Shown: positions 17,950 through 27,082, counted from the stretch's first letter. The stretch: 64,000 bases of DNA from Glycomyces albidus (GCF_009451885.1 NZ_WIAO01000014.1:1-64000), one strand, 5' to 3'. The notes: generated by a model from the sequence alone, not told the origin. Program-made: numbers and translations.

Positions 17950-18438
17950 ATGAGCGCTGGTCCCGCGGGCGCACATGTCGCCGGATACTGCGCCGAGTTC
18001 AGGCTCCAGACCAGGGACCACGGTACCCAGATCCTCCTCGCGTACGACCCCGACGGCGTGGCCGCCGCGGTCGCGACGATCGTCGCCGCCGACCTGGTGC
18101 AGGTGGCGACCGCGCTCGTGCGCGACCGGCCCGGCTACGAGCCGGGCGGGCGGCCCGACCACGGGCTGAAGATCATCGCGGACCGCGAGACCGAGGTGGG
18201 CGCGCTCTCCTACTACGGCCCCGGCGGCGAGGACTACGGTCCGGGCGCCTGGGTCTCGTACTCGGACGAGGGGTGGGCGCCGCAGATCCGGCTGTACCGG
18301 GACATGGACACCGCGAGCATGTTCCCGCCCGACGCGCACATCGCGCTGAGCACCCTGGCGCGGGCGGTCGAGGACTTCCGGGCGACCGGCGGTCTGCGGC
18401 CGAGCATGGTCGCGTGGCGGCCCTCGACGGTGTGGTGA
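17950..18438 (+). CDS. Imm1-like immunity protein (orphan)
   Basis: 162 residues, no signal peptide or membrane segment. The C-terminal part (ARAVEDFRATGGLRPSMVAW, about residues 138-157) resembles the end of the Imm1 immunity family, which protects actinobacteria against polymorphic nucleic-acid deaminase and related toxins. The remainder alternates short beta-strand-like and helical stretches. The start at 17950 is supported by AAGGAG eight bases upstream, better than the earlier ATG at 17863. No toxin gene is adjacent: the neighbours are the SARP-type regulator and an acetyltransferase. The family assignment is from pattern recall and is moderate. Confidence 0.6.
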   Translation: MSAGPAGAHVAGYCAEFRLQTRDHGTQILLAYDPDGVAAAVATIVAADLVQVATALVRDRPGYEPGGRPDHGLKIIADRETEVGALSYYGPGGEDYGPGAWVSYSDEGWAPQIRLYRDMDTASMFPPDAHIALSTLARAVEDFRATGGLRPSMVAWRPSTVW

Positions 18439-18497
18439 CCGCCCGGACTGCGGGACGGCCACCCGGCACTGGCCGTGCGGCTAGCTAGAATTCGGCC

Positions 18498-19046
18498 ATG
18501 ACCACCAGTGACGCCGTGACCGTGCGCTTCGCACGGGTCGGGGACGCGCCTGCGGCCAGCGCGATCCTCAACCACTACATCGCCGAGTCGACCAGCAACT
18601 TCCGGACCGAGCCGTACGAGGCCGAGGAGTGGGCGGCGCAGTTCACGGCCAACGCGGACCGGTACCCGTACCTCGTCGCGGAGGCCGGCGGGGCCGTGGC
18701 CGGGCTGGCGTACGCGAGCCCGTGGCGGCCGAAGCAGGCGTACGCGTGGACCGCCGAGTCCACGGTCTACGTCTCCCCCGGCCACCTGGGGCTGGGCATC
18801 GGCTCGCTGCTGTACGGCGAGCTCCTCAAGCGCCTGGAGCAGCAGGGCTTCCGGAGCGTCATGGCCCAGATCTCGCAGCCCAACCCCGGCAGCGAGGCCC
18901 TGCACGCCCGCTTCGGGTTCGAGCTGCTCGGCAGCATCCGCGACGCCGGGTACAAGCACGGCGGCTGGGTCGGGGTCGGGATCTGGCAGAAGCTCCTCGC
19001 AGGGCTCGCGGACCCGCCGGAGCCGACGCTGCCGGCGGAGCGCTAG
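18498..19046 (+). CDS. GNAT N-acetyltransferase, phosphinothricin acetyltransferase-like
   Basis: 182 residues covering one GNAT domain. The acetyl-CoA loop is GLGIGSLLYGELLKRLE (about 100-116), and the later part follows the Pat/MddA pattern: an Asn-Pro-x-Ser segment, ALHARFGFELLGSIRDAGYKHGGW (split by Gly). Members acetylate phosphinothricin, methionine sulfoximine or related amino acids; true substrates are often unknown. TAGAAT six bases before the ATG suggests a leaderless transcript. The 59-bp gap to the Imm1-like gene leaves open whether they share a message. Confidence 0.85.
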   Translation: MTTSDAVTVRFARVGDAPAASAILNHYIAESTSNFRTEPYEAEEWAAQFTANADRYPYLVAEAGGAVAGLAYASPWRPKQAYAWTAESTVYVSPGHLGLGIGSLLYGELLKRLEQQGFRSVMAQISQPNPGSEALHARFGFELLGSIRDAGYKHGGWVGVGIWQKLLAGLADPPEPTLPAER

Positions 19047-19196
19047 GCGGGCGGCGCCGGTTCACATGAACCTCTAATGGTCCTCACCGCGATCGCGGAG
19101 GGCCCGTCCGTAATGTTCGGGCCAAGGGGAGATCGAAATCCTCCTGAGGGTGACAGCGCCGCGAGGCGCAGATCCTACTGATGGGTGTGGGGTTGC

Positions 19197-19232
19197 GAAC
19201 CGGGCCCGGAGCTACAGCTCCGGGCCCGGTTC
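19197..19232. terminator. Terminator of the xylose operon
   Basis: Perfect 16-bp inverted repeat GAACCGGGCCCGGAGC (19197-19212) / GCTCCGGGCCCGGTTC (19217-19232), 4-nt loop, 13 nt beyond the xylA stop on the minus strand. It may also stop plus-strand transcription from the acetyltransferase gene. Confidence 0.8.
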
Positions 19233-19245
19233 CGTTTCGCGGTGT

Positions 19246-20418
19246 CTAGCGGACGCCGTAGAGGTGCTCGAGGGCGAGCTGGTCGAGCGCTTCGAAGGCC
19301 ATGCCCTTGGCGGCGAGGCCGTCGACGTCGATCTTGACGTCCTTGAGGTCGGCCCAGGTCTCGCCTTCGGCGAGGGTCGGGACGCCGAGCTGGTCGACGC
19401 GGGCGGCCTTGAGGGCCTCCTGGACCTCGGGGTCGGCGCGGAACGCCTTGACCTTCTCCTTGAGGATCTTGTAGTTGCGCATGCAGGCGGCGGCCGAGAC
19501 CCACACGCCCTTGTCGTCCTCGGTGCGCGGGGGCTTGAAGTCGAAGTGGATGGGGCCGTTGTACTGGCCCTTGGCGATGCCCTCCTCGACGGCGTCGACG
19601 GTCCAGAAGGCGCCGCCGACGTTCCCGGCGCCGAAGCGCAGGTCCTGGTCGTAGCGCGGCCCGGTCTGGCCGTTGAGGTCGATGTGGTAGAGCTTGCCGT
19701 GCCACAGCGCCTGGCGGATGCCCGCGGCGTAGTCGAGGCCGGCCATCTCCTCGTGGCCGATCTCGGGGTTGATGCCCACCAGTTCGGGCCGCTCGAGCTC
19801 GTTGATGAACGCGATGGCGTGGCCGAGGGTCGGCAGCAGGATGTTCCCGCGGGGCTCGTTCGGCTTGGGCTCGATGGCGAACCGGATGTCGTAGCCCTGC
19901 TCGACGACGTAGTCGCCGAGGGTGTCGAAGGCCTCCTTCATGCGGGCCATCGCGGCCTGGACGTCCTTGGAGCCGCCGGACTCGGCGCCTTCGCGGCCGC
20001 CCCACGCGACGTAGATCTCGGCGCCGAGCTCGGCGGCGAGGTCGATGTTGCGCATGACCTTGCTGATCGCGAAGCGGCGCACGTCGCGGTCGTTGTGGGT
20101 GAAGCCGCCGTCCTTGAAGATCGGGTGGCCGAACAGGTTCGTGGTCGCGGTGGTGACCTTGAGCCCGGTCTCGTCCAGGGCCTTCTTGAAGGCGCCGATC
20201 TTGGCGTCGCGCTCGGACTCGGAGGCGTCGAAGTCGAACACGTCGTTGTCGTGGAAGTTCACGCCGTAGGCGCCGATCTCGGCGAGTTCGCGCACGGCCC
20301 GGTCGGCGGCCATCGCGGCGCGGGTGGCCGAGCCGAAGACGTCCTGCGCAGCCCAGCCGACCGTCCAGATGCCGAAGGAGAACTTGTCCTCCGGCACGGG
20401 TGCATACTTGTCGGTCAT
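19246..20418 (-). CDS. xylA: Xylose isomerase
   Basis: 390 residues, the short actinobacterial class. It converts D-xylose to D-xylulose in the cytoplasm with two divalent metals. Signatures: NFHDND with the catalytic His (about residue 54), YVAWGGREG (about 136) and [12 protein letters not shown] (metal-binding Glu, about 180). The start [16 protein letters not shown] matches known actinobacterial XylA N-termini. It is the last gene of the alpha-xylosidase-xylB-xylA operon, 15 bp after xylB, and is closed by a strong hairpin. Control is probably by XylR through the site at 24200-24224. Confidence 0.97.
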   Translation of the reverse strand: MTDKYAPVPEDKFSFGIWTVGWAAQDVFGSATRAAMAADRAVRELAEIGAYGVNFHDNDVFDFDASESERDAKIGAFKKALDETGLKVTTATTNLFGHPIFKDGGFTHNDRDVRRFAISKVMRNIDLAAELGAEIYVAWGGREGAESGGSKDVQAAMARMKEAFDTLGDYVVEQGYDIRFAIEPKPNEPRGNILLPTLGHAIAFINELERPELVGINPEIGHEEMAGLDYAAGIRQALWHGKLYHIDLNGQTGPRYDQDLRFGAGNVGGAFWTVDAVEEGIAKGQYNGPIHFDFKPPRTEDDKGVWVSAAACMRNYKILKEKVKAFRADPEVQEALKAARVDQLGVPTLAEGETWADLKDVKIDVDGLAAKGMAFEALDQLALEHLYGVR

Positions 20419-20433
20419 CTTCTGTCCTTTGCT

Positions 20434-21840
20434 TTATCGGTGCGACGCCCAGGACGAGGTCTCGTCCCTGAGCGTCGAATACTGCTCGACTGCTGTTCCC
20501 GGGGACCCCGCGGCGGCGCTGCCGGTCAGCCGCTCGGTGTCCCCGTGCTTCCACTGTGGCGGGGTCGGCCGGCCGGACAGGGCCCAGGCCGCCTGCTTGG
20601 CGGCGCCGAGGGCCACGTACTCGGCCGGCGGGGGCACTTCCACGTCGACGCCGAACACGGTGGGGGCGATCCGGCGGACGGCTTGGGAGGCGGCGGCGCC
20701 GCCGATGAGGAGGACCCGTCGCGTCTCCATGCCCTGGGCGGTCATCGCGGCCAGGCCGTCGGCCTGGGCCGCGAGCATGCCTTCGACGGCGGCGCGGGCG
20801 AGGTCGGCGCGGGTGGCGCCGGTGGTGAGGCCCGAGAGGACCCCGGTCGCGTTCGGGCGCGCGGGGGTGCGCTCGCCGTCGAGGTAGGGCAGGAGCGTGA
20901 GGCCGCCGGCTCCGGGCGCGGCGGCGAGCGCGAGCGCGTCGAACTCCGCGTGGTCCACACCGAGGAGCGTACGGAACGTGTCGAGGACGCGGGCGGCGTT
21001 GAGGGTGCACACCAGCGGCAGGAACCGGCCGGTGGCGTCGGCGAACCCGGCGACGATCCCGGTGGGGTCGTTCGCGGGGACGTCGGCGACGCCGAAGACG
21101 GTGCCGGACGTGCCGAGGGAGACGGCCACGTCGCCGGGCCCGAGGCCCAGGCCGAGGGCGGCGCCGGCGTTGTCGCCGGTGCCGGGGGCCACGATCGCGC
21201 CCCAGGGGGTGCGCCCCACGGTCTCGTCGGGGGCGGCCACGCGCGGCAGTGCGAGTTCGCGGCCGAAGGCCTGGACGAGGCGCTCGGGGACGTAGGCGCC
21301 GGTGTGCGGGGACCAGTAGCCGGTGCCGGAGGCGTCGGAGCGGTCGGTGGTGGCCTCGGCGGCGCTCGCGCCGCGGAGCTTCATGGTGAGCCAGTCGTGC
21401 GGGAGCATGACCGAGACGGTCTTCGCCGCGTTCTCGGGCTCGTGCTCGGCCATCCACGCGAGCTTGGTGGCGGTGAAGGAGGCGGCGAGGACCAGGCCGG
21501 TGTCGGCGGCCCAGGCCTCGGGGCCGCCGTGCTCGGCGGTGAGCCGCTCGGCCTGGGGGGCCGAGCGGGTGTCGTTCCACAGCAGCGCCGGGCGGACGAC
21601 CCGGTCGTCCGCGTCGAGGGCGACCATGCCGTGCTGCTGCCCGGCGACGGCCACCGCCTCGGCGCGCTCCAGGAGGCCCTTGCCGGCCTCCTGGAGGGCC
21701 TCCCACCACGCTTCGGGCGGGCACTCGGTCCCGTCCGGGTGGGGGGCGCGACCGGAGTCGACGATCTCGCCGGTCTCGGCATCGACCAACAACACTTTCG
21801 TCGACTGCGTCGAGGAGTCGACTCCGGCCACCAAGGTCAT
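20434..21840 (-). CDS. xylB: Xylulokinase
   Basis: 468 residues of the FGGY sugar kinase family. It phosphorylates D-xylulose to D-xylulose-5-phosphate for the pentose phosphate pathway. Visible motifs: [15 protein letters not shown] near the N-terminus, [11 protein letters not shown] (about 68-78), and [11 protein letters not shown] plus [15 protein letters not shown] in the ATP-binding half. The ATG directly abuts the TAG of the alpha-xylosidase gene (zero spacing), implying coupled translation. Length and gene order fit the operon role well. Confidence 0.95.
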   Translation of the reverse strand: MTLVAGVDSSTQSTKVLLVDAETGEIVDSGRAPHPDGTECPPEAWWEALQEAGKGLLERAEAVAVAGQQHGMVALDADDRVVRPALLWNDTRSAPQAERLTAEHGGPEAWAADTGLVLAASFTATKLAWMAEHEPENAAKTVSVMLPHDWLTMKLRGASAAEATTDRSDASGTGYWSPHTGAYVPERLVQAFGRELALPRVAAPDETVGRTPWGAIVAPGTGDNAGAALGLGLGPGDVAVSLGTSGTVFGVADVPANDPTGIVAGFADATGRFLPLVCTLNAARVLDTFRTLLGVDHAEFDALALAAAPGAGGLTLLPYLDGERTPARPNATGVLSGLTTGATRADLARAAVEGMLAAQADGLAAMTAQGMETRRVLLIGGAAASQAVRRIAPTVFGVDVEVPPPAEYVALGAAKQAAWALSGRPTPPQWKHGDTERLTGSAAAGSPGTAVEQYSTLRDETSSWASHR

Positions 21841-24138
21841 CTACTTACGCTCCAGCTCTGCTTTCGCGGGCTTGCCCGCAACGTCGATGACGCTCACATT
21901 AGCGATGTCGGCCGGGCCGGTCGAAACCAGGGTCACCGAAGTTTCAGAAACTGTTTCTACGGTGACGGCGGTGTCGCCGTCGACGTCCGAGATCGTGACG
22001 CCCTCGGACGGGGCGCCCCACAGCTCGAGGGTGATGCCCGCGAACGGCCCCTCGCCGATCGTCGCGCCCGGCTCGACGCGCGGGATGATCGCGCCGTAGC
22101 GCACGAACACCGGGAAGGTCTCCAGGCCGTGCTTCGTGTCGATGTACCGGCCGCCCTCGTGGACCTCCTTGGTCCAGAAGTCGATCCACCGCCCGTGCGG
22201 CAGGTAGACCTTGCGCTCGCCCGACGGGTCGTTCACCGGCGCGACGAGCAGGTCGGTGCCGAGGCGGAACTCCTGGTCGGCGTTCCACGAGACCGGGTCG
22301 GCCGGGTCGTCGACGTTGAGGGCGCGCAGGACCGGCTCGCCGGTGCGCGAGGCGCGGACCGCGGCGCTGTAGAGGTACGGCATCAGCGAGTACCGCAGCT
22401 TCAGCGACTCGACCGCGAGGCGCTCGGCCTCCTCGGAGAACTCCCACAGCTCGCGGGTGGTGGTGCCGTGGTAGCGCAGCAGCGGCGAGAGCGCGCCGAA
22501 CTGGGCCCAGCGGATGTACAGGTCGTCGGAGGGCGTGCCGTTGAAGCCGCCGGTGTCGTGCGACCAGAACGGGACGCCCGAGAGGCCGTGCGAGAGGCCG
22601 CCGCGGATGGTGCCGCCCAGGCCGGCCCAGGTGGTCTGGACGTCGCCGGACCACTGCGCCGAGTGGCGCTGCCCGCCGAGGAACGAGGAGCGGGCCCACA
22701 CGAGCTCGTGGCCGTTGACCTCGCGGGTCACCTCGACCACCGCGTCGTTGTAGAGCAGGGTGTACACGTTGTGCAGCTCGGTGCCGGTCATGCCGTTGTG
22801 CGCCACCGCGTCCGCGGGCACGCCCTCGGCGAAGTCGGTCTTGTACAGGGCCGCGCCGGCCTGCAGCGGGCCGCGCAGCAGGTCCTTCCACCACTCGACC
22901 GCGTCGGGGTTGGTGAAGTCGACGATGCCGCTGGCCTGGTGCGAGCCGTGCCAGACGTCGGCGACGTAGGTCTCGCCCTTGGCGTTCTTGAGGAAGTAGC
23001 CGCGCTCGTCGCCCTCGGCGAACACCGGCGACTTGTGGGAGATGTACGAGTTCATCCACAGGCAGACCTTGAAGCCCTGCTCGGCGAGCTCGGCGAGCAT
23101 CCGCTCCGGGTTCGGGAAGTTCTCGCCGTCCCACTGCATGTCGGACCAGTGCGGCTCGTGCTGCCAGAAGGTGTCGAGGTGGAGCACGTCGCAGGGGATG
23201 CCGCGCTCGCGGATCTTCTTGGCGCGGTCCATGACCCGCGCCTCGGAGTCGACGAAGAAGCCCGAGGAGATCCAGGTGCCGAAGGCCCACTTCGGCGGCA
23301 GCGAGGGCCGGGAGGTGAGGCCGTCGAAGCGGTCGAGAACCTCGAGCGGGGTGCCGGCGATGACGAAGTACTCGAGGACGTCGTCGGGGACGATGAACTC
23401 GACGGCCGCGTGGGTCTGCTGGGCCATGTCGAACTCGACCGGGGCGCCCGAGTTGACGAGGACGCCGTAGCCGCGGTCGGAGACGTAGATCGGGACGTTC
23501 TTGTACGCGCGGATGGACTCGGAGCCGAAGGCGTCGAAGTTCCACATCAGCGGGCGCTGGCCGCGGGCGTTCAGGGGGGCGAAGCGCTCCCCGAAGCCGG
23601 CGAACGCCTCGTCGGGGGCGGCGGTGAACGACTCGTGGAAGGCGACGGGCCGGCCGTCGACGAGGGAGCGTCCGAACGGGAGGGTCCGCAGGCGCCCGGA
23701 GATGTCCTGCTCGCCGGGGTTCTGGGCCACCAGGAGCCGCCCGGAGGCGTCCTCGTACCGCAGCGACCACGAGTCGAGGGTGGCGACGGCGCGGATCGGG
23801 CCGGCGTCGACGGTGACGGTGCCGGCTTCGACGCTCACCTTCGCGTCGGCGTAGGAGCCGGGGCGGACGAGTTCGATGATCTTCTCGGCCGCGGGGCGGG
23901 CCTCGGGGTCGGCGGCCAGGCGGGTGCCGATGACGCCCTCGCCGGCGACCGCGATGCCGACGTACAGCTCCTCGCCGGCGGTGGTGGCGGCCTTCAGCAG
24001 GACCGCGTCGGGGAAGGTCTTGACGACCTCGGCGCGCGTGACGGCGGACAGGCCCTGCTCGCCGTTGGCGCGCTGGGGCAGCTCCGGGGGGTCGGCGACG
24101 AAGAACTCGCGGGCGACCAGCGGCGGGCGGTAAGGCAT
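21841..24138 (-). CDS. GH31 alpha-xylosidase (YicI-like)
   Basis: 765 residues, no signal peptide, so cytoplasmic. The GH31 catalytic barrel holds the nucleophile motif YKTDFAEG (about residue 420) and the acid/base context WSHDTGGFNG (about 480-490). The N-terminal beta-sandwich and C-terminal beta domains are present, as in YicI. It would remove alpha-xylosyl units, for example from isoprimeverose or xyloglucan fragments, giving xylose for the two following genes. CAGGAGC precedes the ATG. It leads the operon, with a XylR-type site ending 61 nt upstream. Confidence 0.93.
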   Translation of the reverse strand: MPYRPPLVAREFFVADPPELPQRANGEQGLSAVTRAEVVKTFPDAVLLKAATTAGEELYVGIAVAGEGVIGTRLAADPEARPAAEKIIELVRPGSYADAKVSVEAGTVTVDAGPIRAVATLDSWSLRYEDASGRLLVAQNPGEQDISGRLRTLPFGRSLVDGRPVAFHESFTAAPDEAFAGFGERFAPLNARGQRPLMWNFDAFGSESIRAYKNVPIYVSDRGYGVLVNSGAPVEFDMAQQTHAAVEFIVPDDVLEYFVIAGTPLEVLDRFDGLTSRPSLPPKWAFGTWISSGFFVDSEARVMDRAKKIRERGIPCDVLHLDTFWQHEPHWSDMQWDGENFPNPERMLAELAEQGFKVCLWMNSYISHKSPVFAEGDERGYFLKNAKGETYVADVWHGSHQASGIVDFTNPDAVEWWKDLLRGPLQAGAALYKTDFAEGVPADAVAHNGMTGTELHNVYTLLYNDAVVEVTREVNGHELVWARSSFLGGQRHSAQWSGDVQTTWAGLGGTIRGGLSHGLSGVPFWSHDTGGFNGTPSDDLYIRWAQFGALSPLLRYHGTTTRELWEFSEEAERLAVESLKLRYSLMPYLYSAAVRASRTGEPVLRALNVDDPADPVSWNADQEFRLGTDLLVAPVNDPSGERKVYLPHGRWIDFWTKEVHEGGRYIDTKHGLETFPVFVRYGAIIPRVEPGATIGEGPFAGITLELWGAPSEGVTISDVDGDTAVTVETVSETSVTLVSTGPADIANVSVIDVAGKPAKAELERK

Positions 24139-24199
24139 TCGTAGCTCCTGGCTCGTTCAGGGATGCAGGTGGGCCGGGCCGCGATCGGCACGACTCGGA

Positions 24200-24224
24200 T
24201 TAGTTTATCGACTGACCCAACAAA
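24200..24224. promoter_or_regulatory. XylR-type operator, xylose operon copy
   Basis: 25-bp site with arms TTAGTT (24200-24205) and AACAAA (24219-24224), one mismatch in the dyad. The first 12 bases, TTAGTTTATCGA, are identical to the transporter operator at 9028. It lies 61 nt before the alpha-xylosidase ATG, the same spacing as at the transporter. Confidence 0.78.
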
Positions 24225-24358
24225 TTGCGACCCGGGGAGCTGACTCTCCGCATCTTCCCCCGAACGGCGGCCGACCGCACGAGTTTGGCACCGGACGAGC
24301 CGGGTACGGCTACGATCGCCATTGTCAACCGCCGGAATTCTCTGCGAGGTGCACCGCC

Positions 24359-24829
24359 ATGTCGACCGTCCGCTCGAGCCTGACCGACGAGAACCGCGAC
24401 ACGACCGCCAAGGCGCTCCAGGGCGCCCTGGTCGACCTGATCGACCTGTCCCTGGTGGGCAAGCAGGCGCACTGGAACGTCTACGGCAAGAACTTCCGGT
24501 CCCTCCACCTCCAGCTCGACGAGATCGTGCTGTCGGCGCGCAACGCCGCCGACCTGGTGGCCGAGCGCGCGATCGCCATCGGCGTCAGCGCCGACGGCCG
24601 CGCCGCCACCGTCGCCGACACCTCGTCGCTCCCCAAGATCCACGACGGGACCATCTCCGACACCGAGGTCATCTCGCTCATGATCGAGGCGTACACCTCG
24701 GTCATCGCCAACATGCGCGAGCGCATCGAGACGACCGAGTCGGCCGACCCGGTCTCCCAGGACCTCCTCATCGGCATCACCGCCGAGCTGGAGAAGCAGA
24801 GCTGGATGTTCCAGGCCGAACTCGGCTGA
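24359..24829 (+). CDS. dps: Dps family DNA-protecting ferritin-like protein
   Basis: 156 residues, one four-helix ferritin-like domain. The Dps ferroxidase region is visible: KQAHWNVYGKNFRSLHLQLDE (His near residue 38, Asp/Glu near 55), formed between subunits of a dodecamer. The family oxidises Fe(II) with peroxide, stores iron and in some members binds DNA. The short N-terminus (no Lys-rich tail) leaves DNA binding uncertain. GAGGTG precedes the ATG, and TACGAT at 24311-24316 is a possible -10. It is divergent from the xylose operon and ends in a strong hairpin facing the xylanase gene. Confidence 0.93.
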   Translation: MSTVRSSLTDENRDTTAKALQGALVDLIDLSLVGKQAHWNVYGKNFRSLHLQLDEIVLSARNAADLVAERAIAIGVSADGRAATVADTSSLPKIHDGTISDTEVISLMIEAYTSVIANMRERIETTESADPVSQDLLIGITAELEKQSWMFQAELG

Positions 24830-24855
24830 ACACCCCTGCGGATTCCCCTGTCGCA

Positions 24856-24891
24856 GCCGGGGCCCGGGCGCCGATGCGCCCGGGCCCCGGC
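24856..24891. terminator. Bidirectional terminator, dps / xylanase
   Basis: Perfect 16-bp inverted repeat GCCGGGGCCCGGGCGC / GCGCCCGGGCCCCGGC with loop CGAT, followed on the plus strand by CTCTTTCTG, between the convergent dps and xylanase genes. Confidence 0.8.
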
Positions 24892-24929
24892 CTCTTTCTG
24901 CGAAGGGAGCTGGGTCTGGGACCGGCCGG

Positions 24930-26336
24930 TCAGGCCGGTGTGCAGGTCACCGTCGGCACGGACGCCGTGGAGCCGTTCGCCTTGGTGATGTTGAAGCCGA
25001 ACGTGGTCGACTGCCCGGCGGCGAGGGTGCCGTTGTAGCCGACGTTGGAGCCGGTCACCGTGGCGCCGGTGAGGTTCCCCTGGATGCTCCAGGCGTTGGA
25101 GATCCGCTCCGAGCCCGGCCAGGTCCACGTCACGGTCCAGCCGGTCAGCGCCCGGTCGGCCTTGACGGTGGCCGCGTACGTCGCCCCGGTGTTCCACGGG
25201 CTCTGGACCGACAGCGTCGCGGTGCAGCCGTCGCCGGGGGGCGGCGGGGAGGTGGTGGTGACCGGGTCGGAGGTCGGCGGCTCGGTGGTGCCGTCGCCGA
25301 GGGCGTTCAGCACCGAGTTGTAGGCCGGCTTCTTCGAGAAGTCGTCGTTGAACAGCAGCGGCGCGCCCTCGCCCGGGAAGACGCCCGGGACCCAGGAGTC
25401 GCCGTCGCGCAGGCCCCACACGGTGACGCCGGTGCAGTCGGCGAGTTCGGCGCAGATGCTGACGACGCGCTCGTAGTCCTGCGCCTGGCGGGCCAGTTCG
25501 CTGCTGTCGGCGGGCATCCCGATGCGGATGTCGAGCTCGGTGATGCGGACCTTCAGCCCGAGGTCGACGAAGCGCTGGAGGTTCGCCTCCATCGTGGAGG
25601 GCACCTGGCCGAGGATGAGGTGCGACTGGAAGCCGACGCCGTCGAGCAGGCCCTGGCTCACCAGGCCCTGGGCGATCGTGTAGATCCGGTCGGACTTGGC
25701 GTTGTCGGCCTCGATCGAGTAGTCGTTGATGTAGAGGTCGGCGTTCGGGTCGGCCGCGCGGGCGGTCTGGAACGCGGTGGTGATGTAGCCTTCGCCCATG
25801 GCGCGCAGCCAGAACGAGTCGCGCATGGCGCCGTTGCTGTCGCTGACGACCTCGTTGACGACGTCCCAGGAGTCGACCCGGCCCTCGTAGCGGTTCGCGA
25901 CGGTGTTGATGTGGTCGACCATGGCGGCCCGCATGGCGGTGCCGGAGAGGTTCTGCACCCACTGCGGGGTCTGCTGGTGCCACACGAAGGTGTGCCCGTG
26001 GACGGTCTGGCCGTTGTCCTCGGCGAAGTCCACGATCGCGTCGGCCTGGGTGAACGTGTAGTTCCCGTCGCTGGGCTCGGTCGCGTCCCACTTCATCGCG
26101 TTCTCGGCGGTGAGGGAGTTGAACTCGGTGGCGACGATGTTGCGGTACTGCGCGTTGTTCATGAGCTGGTCGTACGAGACGGCGACGCCGATGTCCTTGC
26201 CGATCTCGTCGGCGGCCCCGCGCAGCGTGGTCTGGGCGCCGGCGAACTGCGTCGAGAGCCCGATGCCGAGCGCCGCGGTCGCGACGGTGACGACCCCCGC
26301 GATCAGGACGCGACGGCGTTGACGGTGAAACAGCAC
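24930..26336 (-). CDS. Secreted GH10 endo-beta-1,4-xylanase with CBM2
   Basis: 468 residues. A basic then hydrophobic signal peptide (about residues 1-33, ending near FAGAQ) directs secretion. The GH10 barrel (about 40-340) has the acid/base motif WDVVNEVVSD and the nucleophile motif ITELDIRIG. A Pro/Thr-rich linker (TEPPTSDPVTTTSPPPPGDG) leads to a C-terminal CBM2 domain (about 370-468) with a Cys pair and exposed Trp residues, which binds cellulose or xylan. The GTG at 26336 is preceded by GAGGAG; earlier in-frame starts are discounted because they run through the promoter. No XylR-type site is seen upstream, so its control may differ from the xylose operon. Confidence 0.94.
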   Translation of the reverse strand: MLFHRQRRRVLIAGVVTVATAALGIGLSTQFAGAQTTLRGAADEIGKDIGVAVSYDQLMNNAQYRNIVATEFNSLTAENAMKWDATEPSDGNYTFTQADAIVDFAEDNGQTVHGHTFVWHQQTPQWVQNLSGTAMRAAMVDHINTVANRYEGRVDSWDVVNEVVSDSNGAMRDSFWLRAMGEGYITTAFQTARAADPNADLYINDYSIEADNAKSDRIYTIAQGLVSQGLLDGVGFQSHLILGQVPSTMEANLQRFVDLGLKVRITELDIRIGMPADSSELARQAQDYERVVSICAELADCTGVTVWGLRDGDSWVPGVFPGEGAPLLFNDDFSKKPAYNSVLNALGDGTTEPPTSDPVTTTSPPPPGDGCTATLSVQSPWNTGATYAATVKADRALTGWTVTWTWPGSERISNAWSIQGNLTGATVTGSNVGYNGTLAAGQSTTFGFNITKANGSTASVPTVTCTPA

Positions 26337-26433
26337 GTGAAACTCCTCAAGGTGGTGCCGCGCCGTGAGGGAACGAGGCTGTGCGAAGTAGGGGGCCCGC
26401 CCGGGAGCGGAGCGCTCCCAGCGAGGTGAGCAC

Positions 26434-26462
26434 AGCCTAGCGAATGCATTTACGTTGGTCAA
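26434..26462 (-). promoter_or_regulatory. Candidate promoter of the xylanase gene
   Basis: On the minus strand, TTGACC (26462-26457), a 17-bp spacer and TAGGCT (26439-26434), a good SigA-like match about 100 bp before the GTG. A GGGAGCG...CGCTCCC dyad at 26403-26419 lies in the transcribed leader. Confidence 0.6.
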
Positions 26463-26514
26463 TACCGCTATATGTCGGCGGAGCGGGTGCGGCGGGCTGA
26501 GCCGCGGCGGAATA

Positions 26515-26555
26515 ATCGTCACTATGACGCGAATAATACTCGTCATAGTGACGAT
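26515..26555. promoter_or_regulatory. Double palindrome, candidate operator
   Basis: A 15-bp perfect inverted repeat (ATCGTCACTATGACG and CGTCATAGTGACGAT) with an 11-nt AT-rich centre. Each arm is itself a palindrome, CGTCA-3-TGACG, with centres 24 bp apart. It is 20 bp before the ATG of the membrane-protein gene and about 50 bp upstream of the xylanase -35 box. The symmetry suggests two dimers of a regulator on nearby turns of DNA. Confidence 0.65.
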
Positions 26556-26574
26556 AAGGCGATATCCTGCGAAG

Positions 26575-27042
26575 ATGGAACCCCTGCAGACGAAACCCGT
26601 GTACCACCACCCGATCCCCCCGCAGATCGTCGGCGCGCTCGCGCTCATCGGCTGCGACGTCCTGTGGCTGGCGCTGGTCGCCGCCGCGGCGCTGATCCGC
26701 TCCGCCTCGGACCCGAACCCGCGACTGGCGCTGGCGCTCGCGGCCGCGGCCGCCGCGGCCGCCGCGGCGCACCTGGCGCTGGGGGTGTGCATCGCCGCCC
26801 GCCAGAACTGGGCCAGGATCGTCGAGATCGCACTGGGCCTGCTGACGTGCTTCCAGCACATACCCGTGGCGATCGGCTTCAGCTTCCTACCGGCGGTGGT
26901 CGGTCCCGGCCTCGTCGGCGGCGTCGCCCTCCCGGCCTACGGCGTCGTCGCCTTCTGCCTGGCCCTGCTCCTCCTGCTGCACAACGAGGCGGCCGAGGCG
27001 TACACGTACCGGGGCGGCGGCGGGAGACCGCCCGAGGAATGA
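26575..27042 (+). CDS. Hypothetical small membrane protein, four membrane segments
   Basis: 155 residues, not assigned to a family. Four hydrophobic segments are predicted by eye at about residues 16-41, 51-74, 84-105 and 118-136, the second being almost pure Ala/Leu. The N-terminus (MEPLQTKPVYHHPIPPQ) is Pro/His-rich and the C-terminus ends in a Gly-rich polar tail. The start at 26575 is preferred to the frame opening at 26455 because the latter reads through a large palindrome. No strong Shine-Dalgarno is seen. It converges with leuS, separated by a terminator. A role tied to the regulator that binds the palindrome is speculative. Confidence 0.65.
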   Translation: MEPLQTKPVYHHPIPPQIVGALALIGCDVLWLALVAAAALIRSASDPNPRLALALAAAAAAAAAAHLALGVCIAARQNWARIVEIALGLLTCFQHIPVAIGFSFLPAVVGPGLVGGVALPAYGVVAFCLALLLLLHNEAAEAYTYRGGGGRPPEE

Positions 27043-27045
27043 CGA

Positions 27046-27072
27046 AGGGCGGGTCCGGACCGGACCCGCCCT
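27046..27072. terminator. Bidirectional terminator, membrane protein / leuS
   Basis: Inverted repeat AGGGCGGGTCCGG (27046-27058) / CCGGACCCGCCCT (27060-27072) in the 40-bp gap between convergent genes, 10 nt beyond the leuS stop codon. Confidence 0.75.
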
Positions 27073-27082
27073 CGGTGCTCGG

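Noticed and set aside
19150-24144. A 1664-residue open frame on the plus strand
   Set aside because: It runs opposite xylA, xylB and the alpha-xylosidase, whose motifs are complete. Its composition (Gly/Ala/Val/Glu/Arg) is the mirror of high-GC codon bias.
26455-26574. Longer N-terminus for the small membrane protein (ATG at 26455)
   Set aside because: The extra 40 codons read through a large palindrome and the xylanase promoter area and resemble no signal or domain.
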